Source: Ruania albidiflava DSM 18029 (GTDB lineage: Bacteria > Actinomycetota > Actinomycetes > Actinomycetales > Beutenbergiaceae). From it: a stretch of 64,000 nucleotides of DNA. The stretch covers positions 1 to 64,000 of the forward strand of contig NZ_ATWL01000001.1 in the NCBI RefSeq assembly GCF_000421225.1, written 5' to 3'. The notes beneath the pieces are model-generated. The model ran no database searches. It saw only the letters and a list, made by a program, of their open reading frames with translations, and was not told where the DNA came from. The first letter of the stretch is position 1. Each line of letters opens with the position of its first letter. This document shows positions 41,932-49,984 of this stretch, piece by piece. A program made the position numbers and the translations under genes.

Positions 41932-42972
41932 TCAGTCGTTCTTGGCGCCGAAGACGATCTCGTCCCAGGACGGTACGCTGGTGCGCCGGTTCCGGCGGGA
42001 CCGACGCCGTGGGGCCGGCTTGGGCTTGTGCTGGGCGTCCTCCTCGATCGCCGGTTCCTCCCCGGGCGGGGTGAGCACCTGCGGGTCCGGCGGTGTTTCC
42101 TCCGGGTGGGATGCGGACGGGTGCGCCGCAGGCGGGTCCTCCCAGAGCATCGGCTCGTGCACCCCGTCGCCGGCGTCTTCCTCCGCGCTGCCGGGGCGGA
42201 CCCCACGGTTGGCGCTGAGCTCCTCCAGCAGCGCCGCGGTGCTCTCGTCCTCCTCCGCCCGGTCGGCCTTCTCGGCGTCCCGAGCCAGACCGGCGTCCAC
42301 GGCCTGCAGCGACTCCGCCAGGGCGTCGACCCCGTGGGCCTCCTCGTCCGCCTCCACGTCGTAGACCCGGCTGCTGCGCACCGCCTGCAGGTGCCCGCGG
42401 GCAGGTGCGGACTCCAGGTCGGTCTCGGACAGCCACCGGGCCTCGTCGTCGATCGCCCGCGTCATCCGCGCGGTCAGGTCGACCTCCCAGGTGGCCTCCC
42501 GCATCTTGTCCCCGGAGGAGAACCGCACCAGCACCTGCCAGGGCTCGTGCCCGTTGCGGCGGGCGTCCCAGCTGATCTCCTCGGTGTCCACCCCGCGGGT
42601 GGCCAACCGGTCCAGCACCACGTCCCCGAGCACCGGCGCATCCGGGTCCCGACCGATCGGCAGCGCCTGGGCACGCTCGCTGACGTGCTCGCGCTCGGCG
42701 AGCACCGGCCCCTCGTACCGGCGCACCGTTTCGATCGGCAGACCGCCGGCCTCGGCCACCTCCTCTGCGCTGGCGCCGGCCCGGATCTGTACCTGGATGT
42801 CCTTGGGGCGCAACGCCCCGGACGAGCGCACCTTCTCCAGGTGCGGGCGGTCCCTGCGCACCGCTGCGCGCAGTGCCTCGTCGATGACCAGGCGGTAGCG
42901 CTCACCGTCGGGAGCCATGACGATGAGGTGCTCCCCGTCGCTGTGGATCCCTACCAGTTCCAACTCAACCAT
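41932..42972 (-). CDS. sepH: Cell division protein SepH (DUF3071)
   Basis: 346 residues. The conserved N-terminal domain (about 1-110, MVELELVGIHSDGEHLIV ... GASAEEVAEAGGLPIETVRRYEGPVLAEREH) includes a helix-turn-helix-like part. A long disordered acidic region follows and the C-terminus is basic (RRRSRRNRR) then PSWDEIVFG. In Streptomyces and mycobacteria SepH binds FtsZ and stimulates its assembly. ATG 42972 has GGAGG four bases upstream; the frame runs further but without support. Confidence 0.93.
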   Translation of the reverse strand: MVELELVGIHSDGEHLIVMAPDGERYRLVIDEALRAAVRRDRPHLEKVRSSGALRPKDIQVQIRAGASAEEVAEAGGLPIETVRRYEGPVLAEREHVSERAQALPIGRDPDAPVLGDVVLDRLATRGVDTEEISWDARRNGHEPWQVLVRFSSGDKMREATWEVDLTARMTRAIDDEARWLSETDLESAPARGHLQAVRSSRVYDVEADEEAHGVDALAESLQAVDAGLARDAEKADRAEEDESTAALLEELSANRGVRPGSAEEDAGDGVHEPMLWEDPPAAHPSASHPEETPPDPQVLTPPGEEPAIEEDAQHKPKPAPRRRSRRNRRTSVPSWDEIVFGAKND

Positions 42973-43274
42973 GACGCCTCCGTGCCCTGTGCCTGATGAG
43001 CCGCCCCCGGGAGCGGCCCGGACCGGCGTGGCTTGCCAGCCATGGTGCGGCACACGCAACGAGCGTGCCAGGTGGTGCCACCGCCAGCCGTCATTGTCGT
43101 CGGTGTGGCGGGGAATCGGTAGTCTCCTGCCGGCCGAAACCCGGGCCTGGGCCAAGAAAGGTGCATTCCGGTGCGTGATGGTGCACAATGCCCTCGCCAC
43201 GGGAACAAATCGGCGCGCCGAACGTTGTACGTGCGAATGTCCAATCCGACCAGAGACCGGAGCGCTTGCCCATC
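42973..43274. other. Divergent control region between sepH and the DUF4193 gene
   Basis: 302 bases with promoters expected for both directions. I see no strong TAGNNT box at a leaderless distance on either side and no known RNA. Confidence 0.35.
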
Positions 43275-43574
43275 ATGGCGACCGACTACGACGCCCCCCG
43301 CAAGACGGAAGAAGACCTCTCCGAGGACTCCCTCGAGGAGCTGAAGGCCCGTCGCGCGGACAAGAATTCCAGTGTGGTCGACGAGGACGAGGCCGAGGCC
43401 GCGGAGGGATTCGAGCTCCCTGGAGCCGATCTCAGCGGCGAAGAGCTGTCTGTCCGCGTCGTCCCTCGACAGGCTGACGAGTTCACCTGTTCACAGTGCT
43501 TCCTGGTGCACCACCGCAGCCAGCTGGCCTACGAGAAGAACGGCCTGCCGGTGTGCTCGGAGTGCGCCGCCTGA
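43275..43574 (+). CDS. DUF4193 small zinc-binding protein
   Basis: 99 residues. The first 70 are acidic and flexible (DLSEDSLEELKARR, DEDEAEAAEGFELPG); the end has CSQC and CSEC, a four-Cys zinc ribbon. Resembles RbpA-like small transcription proteins in size, but the family is of unknown function. Linked with DUF3093, dut and sigA in actinobacteria. The ATG start gives the family N-terminus MATDYDAPRK. Confidence 0.88.
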   Translation: MATDYDAPRKTEEDLSEDSLEELKARRADKNSSVVDEDEAEAAEGFELPGADLSGEELSVRVVPRQADEFTCSQCFLVHHRSQLAYEKNGLPVCSECAA

Positions 43575-43596
43575 CCATCGCGCCAGGACGGAAGCA

Positions 43597-43627
43597 GGCA
43601 GTCACCGCACCTTGGGCGGTGGCTGCC
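43597..43627 (+). terminator. Hairpin after the DUF4193 gene
   Basis: Twelve-base arms (43597-43608 with 43616-43627), one G-T wobble, 7-base loop, 23 bases after the stop. Confidence 0.65.
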
Positions 43628-43686
43628 TTCTGCTGTGCGCGAACACGCCGCCGGGGTGCGGCGCCGCGAGTCCGCGTCGCATGGTC

Positions 43687-44139
43687 TCAGCTGGTGCGGG
43701 ACCGCTGGTGGCCGAGCGCGGCTGCCAGCTCGACCGGACGGCGGGTGGACAGCAACCAGTACGGCGTCGGATCCTCCGGGTCCGCCAGCACGACGCGCAC
43801 CGAGTGCTCCGCCCAGGCACGGTGGCGCAGGTAGGCCCGGGCGTCCAGGTCCGGGCCCATGGCCTGTTCTGTACCAGGCCGGTCCAGCACGTCGACGGCG
43901 GAGATCACCTGGATCGGCAACCTCGCCCGATCCACGGTCAGCACGCCGTCCTGCACGGTGATCTTCGGTGAGGCGCGCCAGAGCAGCACAGCCACCACCA
44001 GGGCCGCTACGCAGGTGCCGAGCACGCCTACCCAGACGCCGATCGGCAGCAGCATGATGCCCACCAGCGCCCCACCAGCGGGTACGAGCAACCAGGCCGC
44101 CACCGAGGGCAGCACACGTTCACGGAAGACCTCGGCCAT
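43687..44139 (-). CDS. DUF3093 membrane protein
   Basis: 150 residues with two N-terminal helices (about 10-32 and 34-54) and a soluble beta-rich C-terminal part (VQDGVLTVDRARLPIQVISAVDVLD ... WLLSTRRPVELAAAL) like a membrane-anchored PH-type domain. Function unknown. Divergent from dut, the same order as Rv2698 and dut in M. tuberculosis. Confidence 0.88.
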   Translation of the reverse strand: MAEVFRERVLPSVAAWLLVPAGGALVGIMLLPIGVWVGVLGTCVAALVVAVLLWRASPKITVQDGVLTVDRARLPIQVISAVDVLDRPGTEQAMGPDLDARAYLRHRAWAEHSVRVVLADPEDPTPYWLLSTRRPVELAAALGHQRSRTS

Positions 44140-44259
44140 AGGTCAAGACTGCCACGCCCTGGCACCGGCAGGAGAACTGCCGGCGCAGAGGGTGCCTCAC
44201 CGGTGCGGGTGCGGCAGGTGGGCGGCGTCCGGGCTGGGGAGCGTTGCGGGTGTACCCGT

Positions 44260-44265
44260 TAGGCT
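44260..44265 (+). promoter_or_regulatory. -10 box of dut, probably leaderless
   Basis: TAGGCT, seven bases before GTG 44273. Confidence 0.55.
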
Positions 44266-44272
44266 CGCCTGC

Positions 44273-44749
44273 GTGACTGAGACGCCGAACGCCGATGTCG
44301 AGGTGCTGGTGCAGCGCTTGGACCCGGACCTCCCGCTGCCCAGCTATGCACACCCCGGTGATGCCGGCCTGGACCTGTGTGCGCGGACGACACTGACGCT
44401 GGGTCCCGGAGAGCGCTCCGCCGTGCCCACCGGGGTGGCGATAGCGCTACCGGCTGGCTATGCCGCGTTCGTGCACCCCCGCTCCGGGCTCGCTGCCCGG
44501 GACGGGGTGACTGTGCTGAACGCGCCTGGCACCGTGGATGCGGGGTACCGTGGAGAGATCAAGGTGATCCTGGTGAACACCGACACCAGCCGGACCGCAA
44601 CGCTCACGCGTGGCGAGCGGATCGCTCAGCTGGTCATCCAGCGCGTGGCGCAGGCCCGTCTCGTCGAGGTCGAGCAGCTGCCCGGCAGCGCACGGGGCGC
44701 AGGGGGCTTCGGGTCCACCGGGCGCGCAGCGATGGAAGGACGTGGATGA
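44273..44749 (+). CDS. dut: dUTP diphosphatase
   Basis: 158-residue trimeric dUTPase, hydrolysing dUTP to dUMP and PPi. All five motifs are visible: HPGDAGLDL, the GERSAVPTGVAIALP region, PRSGLAARDGV with GTVDAGYRGEI, GERIAQLVI and the C-terminal GAGGFGSTG. GTG start fixed by the TAGGCT box. The stop overlaps the next ATG (ATGA). First gene of dut-DUF3710-OB-DUF3159. Confidence 0.96.
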   Translation: MTETPNADVEVLVQRLDPDLPLPSYAHPGDAGLDLCARTTLTLGPGERSAVPTGVAIALPAGYAAFVHPRSGLAARDGVTVLNAPGTVDAGYRGEIKVILVNTDTSRTATLTRGERIAQLVIQRVAQARLVEVEQLPGSARGAGGFGSTGRAAMEGRG

Positions 44750-45516
44750 TGGCGCTGTTCCGGCGCAAGCGGTCTCGCGCGGACGACGTCGAGGAGCAGG
44801 TCGAGGAACCGACCCCCACGCGGTCGACGGCCTCGGCAGGCAGCGGCCCGGATGCGGACGGGACCACCGAGGCGGGCGAGGTCCAGGACGAGACGAGCGA
44901 CGCCGTCGAGGACCTGATCGGCCCCTGGGACCTGGAGGAGCAACCAGAGCTCGGTGCCCGCGTGGACCTCGGCGCGTTGCGGGTGCCGAAGCGCCCCGGC
45001 CTGCAGATCCGCATGGAGGTGGACAAGAAGACCCGGCGCGTGGTGGCGGTGAACGTGGCCCTGGACGGTTCTGCCCTGCAGCTGCAGGCGTTCGCAGCCC
45101 CCCGCAGCGAGGGCCTGTGGCAGGACCTGCGGGGTGAGCTCGCCACCCAGGTGGGCAAGCAGGGCGGGTCGGTGCAAGAACGCATCGGCACGTTCGGCGA
45201 CGAGCTGCTCGCACGCCTGCCGGTCCGCATGCCGGACGGACGCACCGGGCACCGGCCGGCCCGGTTCCTCGGGGTGGACGGACCGCGGTGGTTCCTGCGC
45301 GGGGTGCTCACCGGCAAGGCGATGGTCAACGACCAGCACAGCGCCGACATGGAGGCGATCTTCGGCGACGTGGTGGTGGTGCGCGGTGAGCAGGCACGCG
45401 CACCACGAGACCTGCTGCCTCTGCACCTGCCCGGGCAGCGGCAGCAGCCGACCGACTCAGGCCGGCCCAGCCTGGAGCTGCCGCGGCGCGGCCCCGAGAT
45501 CACCGAGACCCGATGA
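44746..45516 (+). CDS. DUF3710 family protein
   Basis: 256 residues, actinobacterial, function unknown. A short basic start (MMALFRRKRSR), an acidic variable stretch (about 12-58), then the conserved domain from GPWDLEE onward (RVDLGALRVPKRPGLQIRMEVD, VALDGSALQLQAFAAPRSEGLW, PARFLGVDGPRWFLRGVL). Adjacent ATGs at 44746 and 44749 are both possible; the first overlaps the dut stop. Homolog of Rv2696c. Confidence 0.9.
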   Translation: MMALFRRKRSRADDVEEQVEEPTPTRSTASAGSGPDADGTTEAGEVQDETSDAVEDLIGPWDLEEQPELGARVDLGALRVPKRPGLQIRMEVDKKTRRVVAVNVALDGSALQLQAFAAPRSEGLWQDLRGELATQVGKQGGSVQERIGTFGDELLARLPVRMPDGRTGHRPARFLGVDGPRWFLRGVLTGKAMVNDQHSADMEAIFGDVVVVRGEQARAPRDLLPLHLPGQRQQPTDSGRPSLELPRRGPEITETR

Positions 45517-45893
45517 GCATCCGGGCGGCGCTGCGCGCACTGCTGGCCTCCCGTACCGAGCTGGACGCGGGGGCCGAGCAGCTGGAGGCGCGCCGGCAGG
45601 GCGCCCAGCCGGTGGCCAGCTGCACGCTCCGGCAACGGGTGCAGCTGTCCGGGGTGCTCCGGTCGGTGACCTTCCCGCCGGGTGCGGCGGCGCCGGAGCT
45701 GACCGCTGAGCTCTACGACGGCACCGGCAGCGTGGACCTGGTGTGGTTGGGTCGCCGGGAGATCCCCGGGATCGAGCCCGGGCGGCGGCTGACCGCCACC
45801 GGGACGCTGTGCCGCCCAGAACCGGAGCGGGTGCGGCCGGTGATGTACAACCCGGCCTACCGGCTGCTCGCGAGCACCACGGCCGCCCGATGA
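45513..45893 (+). CDS. OB-fold nucleic-acid-binding-type protein
   Basis: 126 residues. The central part (VQLSGVLRSVTFPPGAAAPELTAELYDGTGSVDLVWLGRREIPGIEPGRRLTATGTL) is the five-strand OB fold seen in RecG/aspartyl-tRNA synthetase-type domains. No catalytic motif. Overlaps both neighbours by four bases (ATGA). Homolog of Rv2694c; role unknown, ligand may be nucleic acid. Confidence 0.86.
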   Translation: MSIRAALRALLASRTELDAGAEQLEARRQGAQPVASCTLRQRVQLSGVLRSVTFPPGAAAPELTAELYDGTGSVDLVWLGRREIPGIEPGRRLTATGTLCRPEPERVRPVMYNPAYRLLASTTAAR

Positions 45894-46654
45894 GCTACGA
45901 CGACCACGCCGCCGACGCGACGAGCACCGACACATCGCCGGAGCCTGCCGGCGAGCCCGCGGACCAGGCTGCCACGGACCAACCCACAGCAGACCAGGCT
46001 GCCGGTGGGCGGGGTCTGCGCCAGCTCGAGGCGGAGGAGTTCGACGCCCTCGCCTCGGTGGGCGGTGTGCGCGGACTGGTCGAGACCGTGCTACCCGGTG
46101 TGGTGTTCGTCGTGCTGTTCGTCATCACCCGGGACCTGATGCCCCCGCTGATCGCCTCGGTGGCGGTCGCAGTGGTGGCAGCGACCGCGCGGCTGATCGG
46201 TCGCACCCCGCTCACCCAAGCGGTCTCTGGGCTGCTCGGTGTGGCGATCGGGGCGGTGTGGGCCTGGCGCACCGGGGAGGCCGCAGACTACTACCGCTGG
46301 GGCCTGTACGTGAACCTCGCCTGGGCGGTGGGTGTGCTGGTCTCGATCCTGGTGCGCTGGCCGGTGGTGGGGGTGGTCGCCTCCCTGCTGGCCGGTCGGA
46401 ACTTCTCCTGGCGCCAGGACCGGGACCTGCGCCGCCGGTACGTGCTCGCCTCCTGGCTGTGGGTCGCGGCGTTCACGCTGCGGCTGGTGGTGCAGGTGCC
46501 GCTCTACCTGGAGTCCTCGGTCGGCTGGCTGGGCACGGCCCGGCTGGTGATGGGGCTGCCGATGTGGGCGCTGGTGCTGTGGATCACGTGGTTGCTGGTG
46601 CGGCGCCGAGCAGCTCCTGCAGCGCAGCCAGGGTCTCCGGCTGCGCCGAGGTGA
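45890..46654 (+). CDS. DUF3159 membrane protein
   Basis: 254 residues. A variable acidic N-terminus, then about six helices from GLVETVLPGVVFVVLFVITR onward. The TAAATARLIGRTPLTQAVSGLLGVAIGA-like segment is the family core. Function unknown; homolog of Rv2693c. Its last 71 bases overlap the 3' end of the minus-strand trkA gene, so both stops lie inside the other gene. Confidence 0.88.
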   Translation: MSYDDHAADATSTDTSPEPAGEPADQAATDQPTADQAAGGRGLRQLEAEEFDALASVGGVRGLVETVLPGVVFVVLFVITRDLMPPLIASVAVAVVAATARLIGRTPLTQAVSGLLGVAIGAVWAWRTGEAADYYRWGLYVNLAWAVGVLVSILVRWPVVGVVASLLAGRNFSWRQDRDLRRRYVLASWLWVAAFTLRLVVQVPLYLESSVGWLGTARLVMGLPMWALVLWITWLLVRRRAAPAAQPGSPAAPR

Positions 46655-47264
46655 CCAGCAGCAGCAGCTCGTCACCGTTCTCCAGAGTGTCGTCCGGGCT
46701 GGGCGCGATCGGTCGTTCGCCACGGATGATGGCAGCCAGCGCCACGTCTGCCGGCCAGGGCACCTCCGAGACGCGCTGACCCACCACCCCGGCACCGCTG
46801 GCGAGAGTGATCTCGTACATCCCGGCACCGGACTGGTGGAACGTGAAGATCCGCACCAGGTCACCGACCGCCACGGCCTCCTCGACCATGGCGGTCATGA
46901 TCCTCGGGGTGGAGACGAGCACGTCCACCCCCCAGGCCTCGTCGAACATCCACTCGTTCTTCGGGTTGTTCACCCGGGCCACCACCCGGGGCACTCCGAA
47001 CTCGGTCTTCGCCAGCAGAGAGACCACCAGGTTCACCTTGTCGTCCCCGGTGGCAGCCACCACCACGTCGCAGGTCTCCAGCTCGGCGCCGGCGAGGGAG
47101 GAGATCTCGCAGGCGTCGGCGAGCAGCCAGTCCGCCTCGCTCACCGAGGACACCTTCATCGCTGCCGGTTCCTTGTCGATGAGGGTCACGCCGTGCCCGT
47201 GACCGATCAGCTCCCTGGCGATGGAGCGGCCCACGCTACCGGCGCCGGCGATGATCACCCGCAT
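46584..47264 (-). CDS. trkA2: TrkA-type potassium channel/transport regulator (CeoC-like)
   Basis: 226 residues: an RCK-N domain with the NAD(H)-binding GAGSVG loop (MRVIIAGAGSVGRSIA, Asp/Glu at the second strand end) and an RCK-C ligand domain (about 140-215). Regulates K+ flux through a membrane partner. Starts two bases after the stop of the other trkA gene, so the pair should act together. Second of the pair as in Rv2691-Rv2692 (ceoB-ceoC). 3' end overlaps the DUF3159 gene. Confidence 0.92.
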   Translation of the reverse strand: MRVIIAGAGSVGRSIARELIGHGHGVTLIDKEPAAMKVSSVSEADWLLADACEISSLAGAELETCDVVVAATGDDKVNLVVSLLAKTEFGVPRVVARVNNPKNEWMFDEAWGVDVLVSTPRIMTAMVEEAVAVGDLVRIFTFHQSGAGMYEITLASGAGVVGQRVSEVPWPADVALAAIIRGERPIAPSPDDTLENGDELLLLVTSAQPETLAALQELLGAAPATT

Positions 47265-47266
47265 CC

Positions 47267-47935
47267 TCACGCCTCCTCGGTCTGTGGTGGCCGGTTCAGG
47301 ATCCGCTGCGTGGTGTCGACCTGGTCGCTGTAGACCAGCGCGTGCAGCACGTCCTGGTCCTGCAGCACGTCCTCGGCCACCGGGACGAGCCCGTCGCCGA
47401 ACCGGGACAGGAACGCCACCCGGGCACCGGTGGCCGCCTCCACCTCGGCCACCGTGCACCCGATCCACCCCGGGTGGGTGTCGAGCTCGCACAGGCTGAC
47501 CTTCCCGGAGGAGTCCCGGAACTCGCTGGCCGCCCCGGCGGGCATCAACCGCCGCAGCACCTGGTCGGCGGTCCACCGCACCGTCGCCACTGTGGTGATG
47601 CCCAGCCGCTGGTAGATCTCCGCCCGGCCCGGGTCGTAGATGCGCGCCACCACGTTGGCCACCCCGAACGTCTCTCGCACCACCCGGGCGGCGATGATGT
47701 TCGAGTTGTCTCCGCTGGAGACCGCGGCGAAGGCGTACGCCTCCTCGATACCGGCCTGGGTGAGCGCATCCCGGTCGAAGCCCATACCGGTGACGCGGCG
47801 GCCCTCGAACTCCTCCGGCAGCCGCCGGAAGGAGTCCGGATTCTGGTCGATGATCGCCACCGAGTGCCCCCGTGCGGTCAGCGTCACCGCCAGGGTGGTG
47901 CCGACCCGGCCAGCGCCCATGATCACGAAGTGCAC
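47267..47935 (-). CDS. trkA1: TrkA-type potassium regulator (CeoB-like)
   Basis: 222 residues: RCK-N with VIMGAGRVGTTLA and a second-strand Asp (AIIDQNPDSF), then RCK-C. First of two adjacent trkA genes. GTG 47935 lies seven bases after TAGCGT, so probably leaderless; the much longer upstream open frame is antisense to the permease gene and not real. Divergent from a KimA-like permease, which makes a potassium-related cluster. Confidence 0.92.
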   Translation of the reverse strand: MHFVIMGAGRVGTTLAVTLTARGHSVAIIDQNPDSFRRLPEEFEGRRVTGMGFDRDALTQAGIEEAYAFAAVSSGDNSNIIAARVVRETFGVANVVARIYDPGRAEIYQRLGITTVATVRWTADQVLRRLMPAGAASEFRDSSGKVSLCELDTHPGWIGCTVAEVEAATGARVAFLSRFGDGLVPVAEDVLQDQDVLHALVYSDQVDTTQRILNRPPQTEEA

Positions 47936-47942
47936 GGCACAG

Positions 47943-47948
47943 ACGCTA
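47943..47948 (-). promoter_or_regulatory. -10 box of trkA1, probably leaderless
   Basis: TAGCGT on the minus strand, seven bases before GTG 47935. Confidence 0.5.
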
Positions 47949-48007
47949 CACGCAGCCAGCCGCCACCGCGCCGCAGCGCTCAGCACGCCCTGCCGGTCCG
48001 GCCCGCG

Positions 48008-48013
48008 TAGCAT
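48008..48013 (+). promoter_or_regulatory. -10 box of the KimA-like permease gene, probably leaderless
   Basis: TAGCAT, six bases before GTG 48020. Confidence 0.5.
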
Positions 48014-48019
48014 GGCCGC

Positions 48020-49981
48020 GTGCCCGATCTCGCCGACGCTGCCAAGCGGATCCTGGTGGGCCGACCGGTACGCAGCGACCGGGCCGGCGGTCCGCTGCTC
48101 CCGAAACGGATCGCGCTGCCGGTGTTCGCCTCTGACGCGCTCAGCTCGGTGGCCTACGCCCCGGACGAGATCCTGCTCACCCTCGCCCTGGCCGGCACCG
48201 CCGCCTATGTGGTCTCCCCGTGGGTGGGGGTGGCGGTGGTGGCGGTCATGCTCACTGTGGTCGCCTCCTACCGGCACCTGGTGCGCGCCTACCCGACCGG
48301 TCGTGGCGACTACCAGGTGGCCAGCGAGAACCTCGGAGCAAAGGCCGGTCTGGCGGTCGCCTCGGCGGTGCTGGTGGACTACGTGCTCACTGTGGCCGTC
48401 TCCCTGTCCTCGGGGGCGCAGTACCTGGTCACCATCGTCCCGGTGCTGCGCGGTCACGAGGAGTGGATCGCCACTGCCATGGTCGCCGTGGTCACCCTGG
48501 TGAACGTGCGGGGCAGCCGCCGGCCCCGGATGTTCGCGATCCCGGTGTACCTGTTCTTGGCGGCGATGGGCACGATGGCGCTGGTGGGCGGTATCCAGTG
48601 GGCCACCGGCACGATCGAGCAGGCGGCCAGCGCCGGGTACGAGGTGCTGCCCGCCGCCGGGTACGAGCAGGGGCTGCTCGGCCTGGCCGGGGGCTTCCTG
48701 GTGCTGCGCGCCTTCTCCTCCGGGGCGGTCGCGCTCACCGGTGTGGAGGCGATCAGCACCGGTGTGCCCGCGTTCCGCCGTCCCAAGGCACGCAACGCCT
48801 CCGTCACACTGGTGCTGCTCGGCCTGCTCGGGGCGGCGATGCTGCTGTCCGTGCTCGGTCTCGCCCAGGCCACCGGGGTGCGGATCGTCACCGACCCGGG
48901 CACCCAGCTGCTGATCGACGGTGAGCTCCCGGGGGAGGAGTTCCGGCAGACGCCGGTGGTCGGGCAGATCGCCAACGCCGTGTTCGCCCCCGCCCCCTGG
49001 CTGTTCTACGTGGTCGGCGGCGCCACGGCACTGATCCTGTTGCTCGCCGCGAACACCGCGTTCAACGGCTTTCCCCAGCTGGCCTCTGTGCTCGGCAAGG
49101 ACGGCTACCTGCCCCGGCAGCTGCACGCCCGCGGCGACCGGTTGGCGCTCACCAACGGGATCCTGTCCCTGGCGGTCGCGGCGATCGCACTCATCTGGTT
49201 CTTCGATGCCGAGGTGACCTGGCTGATCCAGCTGTACATCGTCGGGGTGTTCGTCTCCTTCACGCTCAGCCAGCTCGGCATGGTCAAGCACTGGAACGCC
49301 CGGCTGCGCACGGTGGTGGCCGCCAAGGAACGGGCGAGCATGCTGCGCGCCCGGGCCACGAACGCGTTCGGGTTCGTGCTCACCGGGATCGTCCTGGTGG
49401 TCGTGGTGCTCACGAAGACCACGCACGGTGCCTGGATCGCACTGGGGCTGATGGCCGCCCTGTTCGTGCTGATGGGGTTCGTGCACCGGCACTACGACCT
49501 GGTCGCCGAGGAGCTGGCTGTGCGCGACGTGTCCAAGGCGAGGGCCCTGCCCAGCCGGGTGCACGCCGTCGTGCTGGTCTCGAACGTGCACAAGCCGACC
49601 ATGCGGGCACTGGCCTACGCCCGGGCGACCAGACCCTCGTCCCTGGAGGCGATCGCCGTGGCCGTGGACGCCGAGGAGGTCACCGAGCTGCGCCGGCAGT
49701 GGGACGCCCTCGAGGTGCCGGTGCCGCTGACCGTGCTGGACTCGCCCTACCGGGAGGTCACCCGCCCGGTGGTGGAGTTCGTCAAGACCATCCGGCGCAC
49801 CTCACCACGGGACCTGGTGGTGGTGTACGTACCGGAGTACGTGGTCGGCCGCTGGTGGGAGCGGCTGCTGCACAACCGCAGCACTGCCCGGATCAAGGCC
49901 CGGCTGTTGCACATGCCCGGTGTCGTGATGGCCTCGGTGCCCTGGCAGCTGGCCTCCGCCGAACCCGAGACGCTGGACTGA
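48020..49981 (+). CDS. APC-superfamily permease, KimA-like (probable potassium uptake)
   Basis: 653 residues. Twelve or so helices occupy about 30-480, starting with LPVFASDALSSVAYAPDEILL, the APC-family first helix. A cytosolic C-terminal domain (about 500-640, HAVVLVSNVHKPTMRALAYAR ... LVVVYVPEYVVGRWWERLLHN) has a UspA-like pattern, as in KimA. KimA is a K+/H+ symporter in Bacillus; homologs here (Rv2690c) are annotated as amino acid permeases. Placement opposite two TrkA regulators favours K+. Four bases before the methyltransferase gene. Confidence 0.88.
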   Translation: MPDLADAAKRILVGRPVRSDRAGGPLLPKRIALPVFASDALSSVAYAPDEILLTLALAGTAAYVVSPWVGVAVVAVMLTVVASYRHLVRAYPTGRGDYQVASENLGAKAGLAVASAVLVDYVLTVAVSLSSGAQYLVTIVPVLRGHEEWIATAMVAVVTLVNVRGSRRPRMFAIPVYLFLAAMGTMALVGGIQWATGTIEQAASAGYEVLPAAGYEQGLLGLAGGFLVLRAFSSGAVALTGVEAISTGVPAFRRPKARNASVTLVLLGLLGAAMLLSVLGLAQATGVRIVTDPGTQLLIDGELPGEEFRQTPVVGQIANAVFAPAPWLFYVVGGATALILLLAANTAFNGFPQLASVLGKDGYLPRQLHARGDRLALTNGILSLAVAAIALIWFFDAEVTWLIQLYIVGVFVSFTLSQLGMVKHWNARLRTVVAAKERASMLRARATNAFGFVLTGIVLVVVVLTKTTHGAWIALGLMAALFVLMGFVHRHYDLVAEELAVRDVSKARALPSRVHAVVLVSNVHKPTMRALAYARATRPSSLEAIAVAVDAEEVTELRRQWDALEVPVPLTVLDSPYREVTRPVVEFVKTIRRTSPRDLVVVYVPEYVVGRWWERLLHNRSTARIKARLLHMPGVVMASVPWQLASAEPETLD

Positions 49982-49984
49982 GCC

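Noticed and set aside
47936-49591. Long N-terminal extension of the trkA1 frame
   Set aside because: The extension is antisense to the permease gene; the protein family begins at the GTG at 47935, which has its own -10 box.
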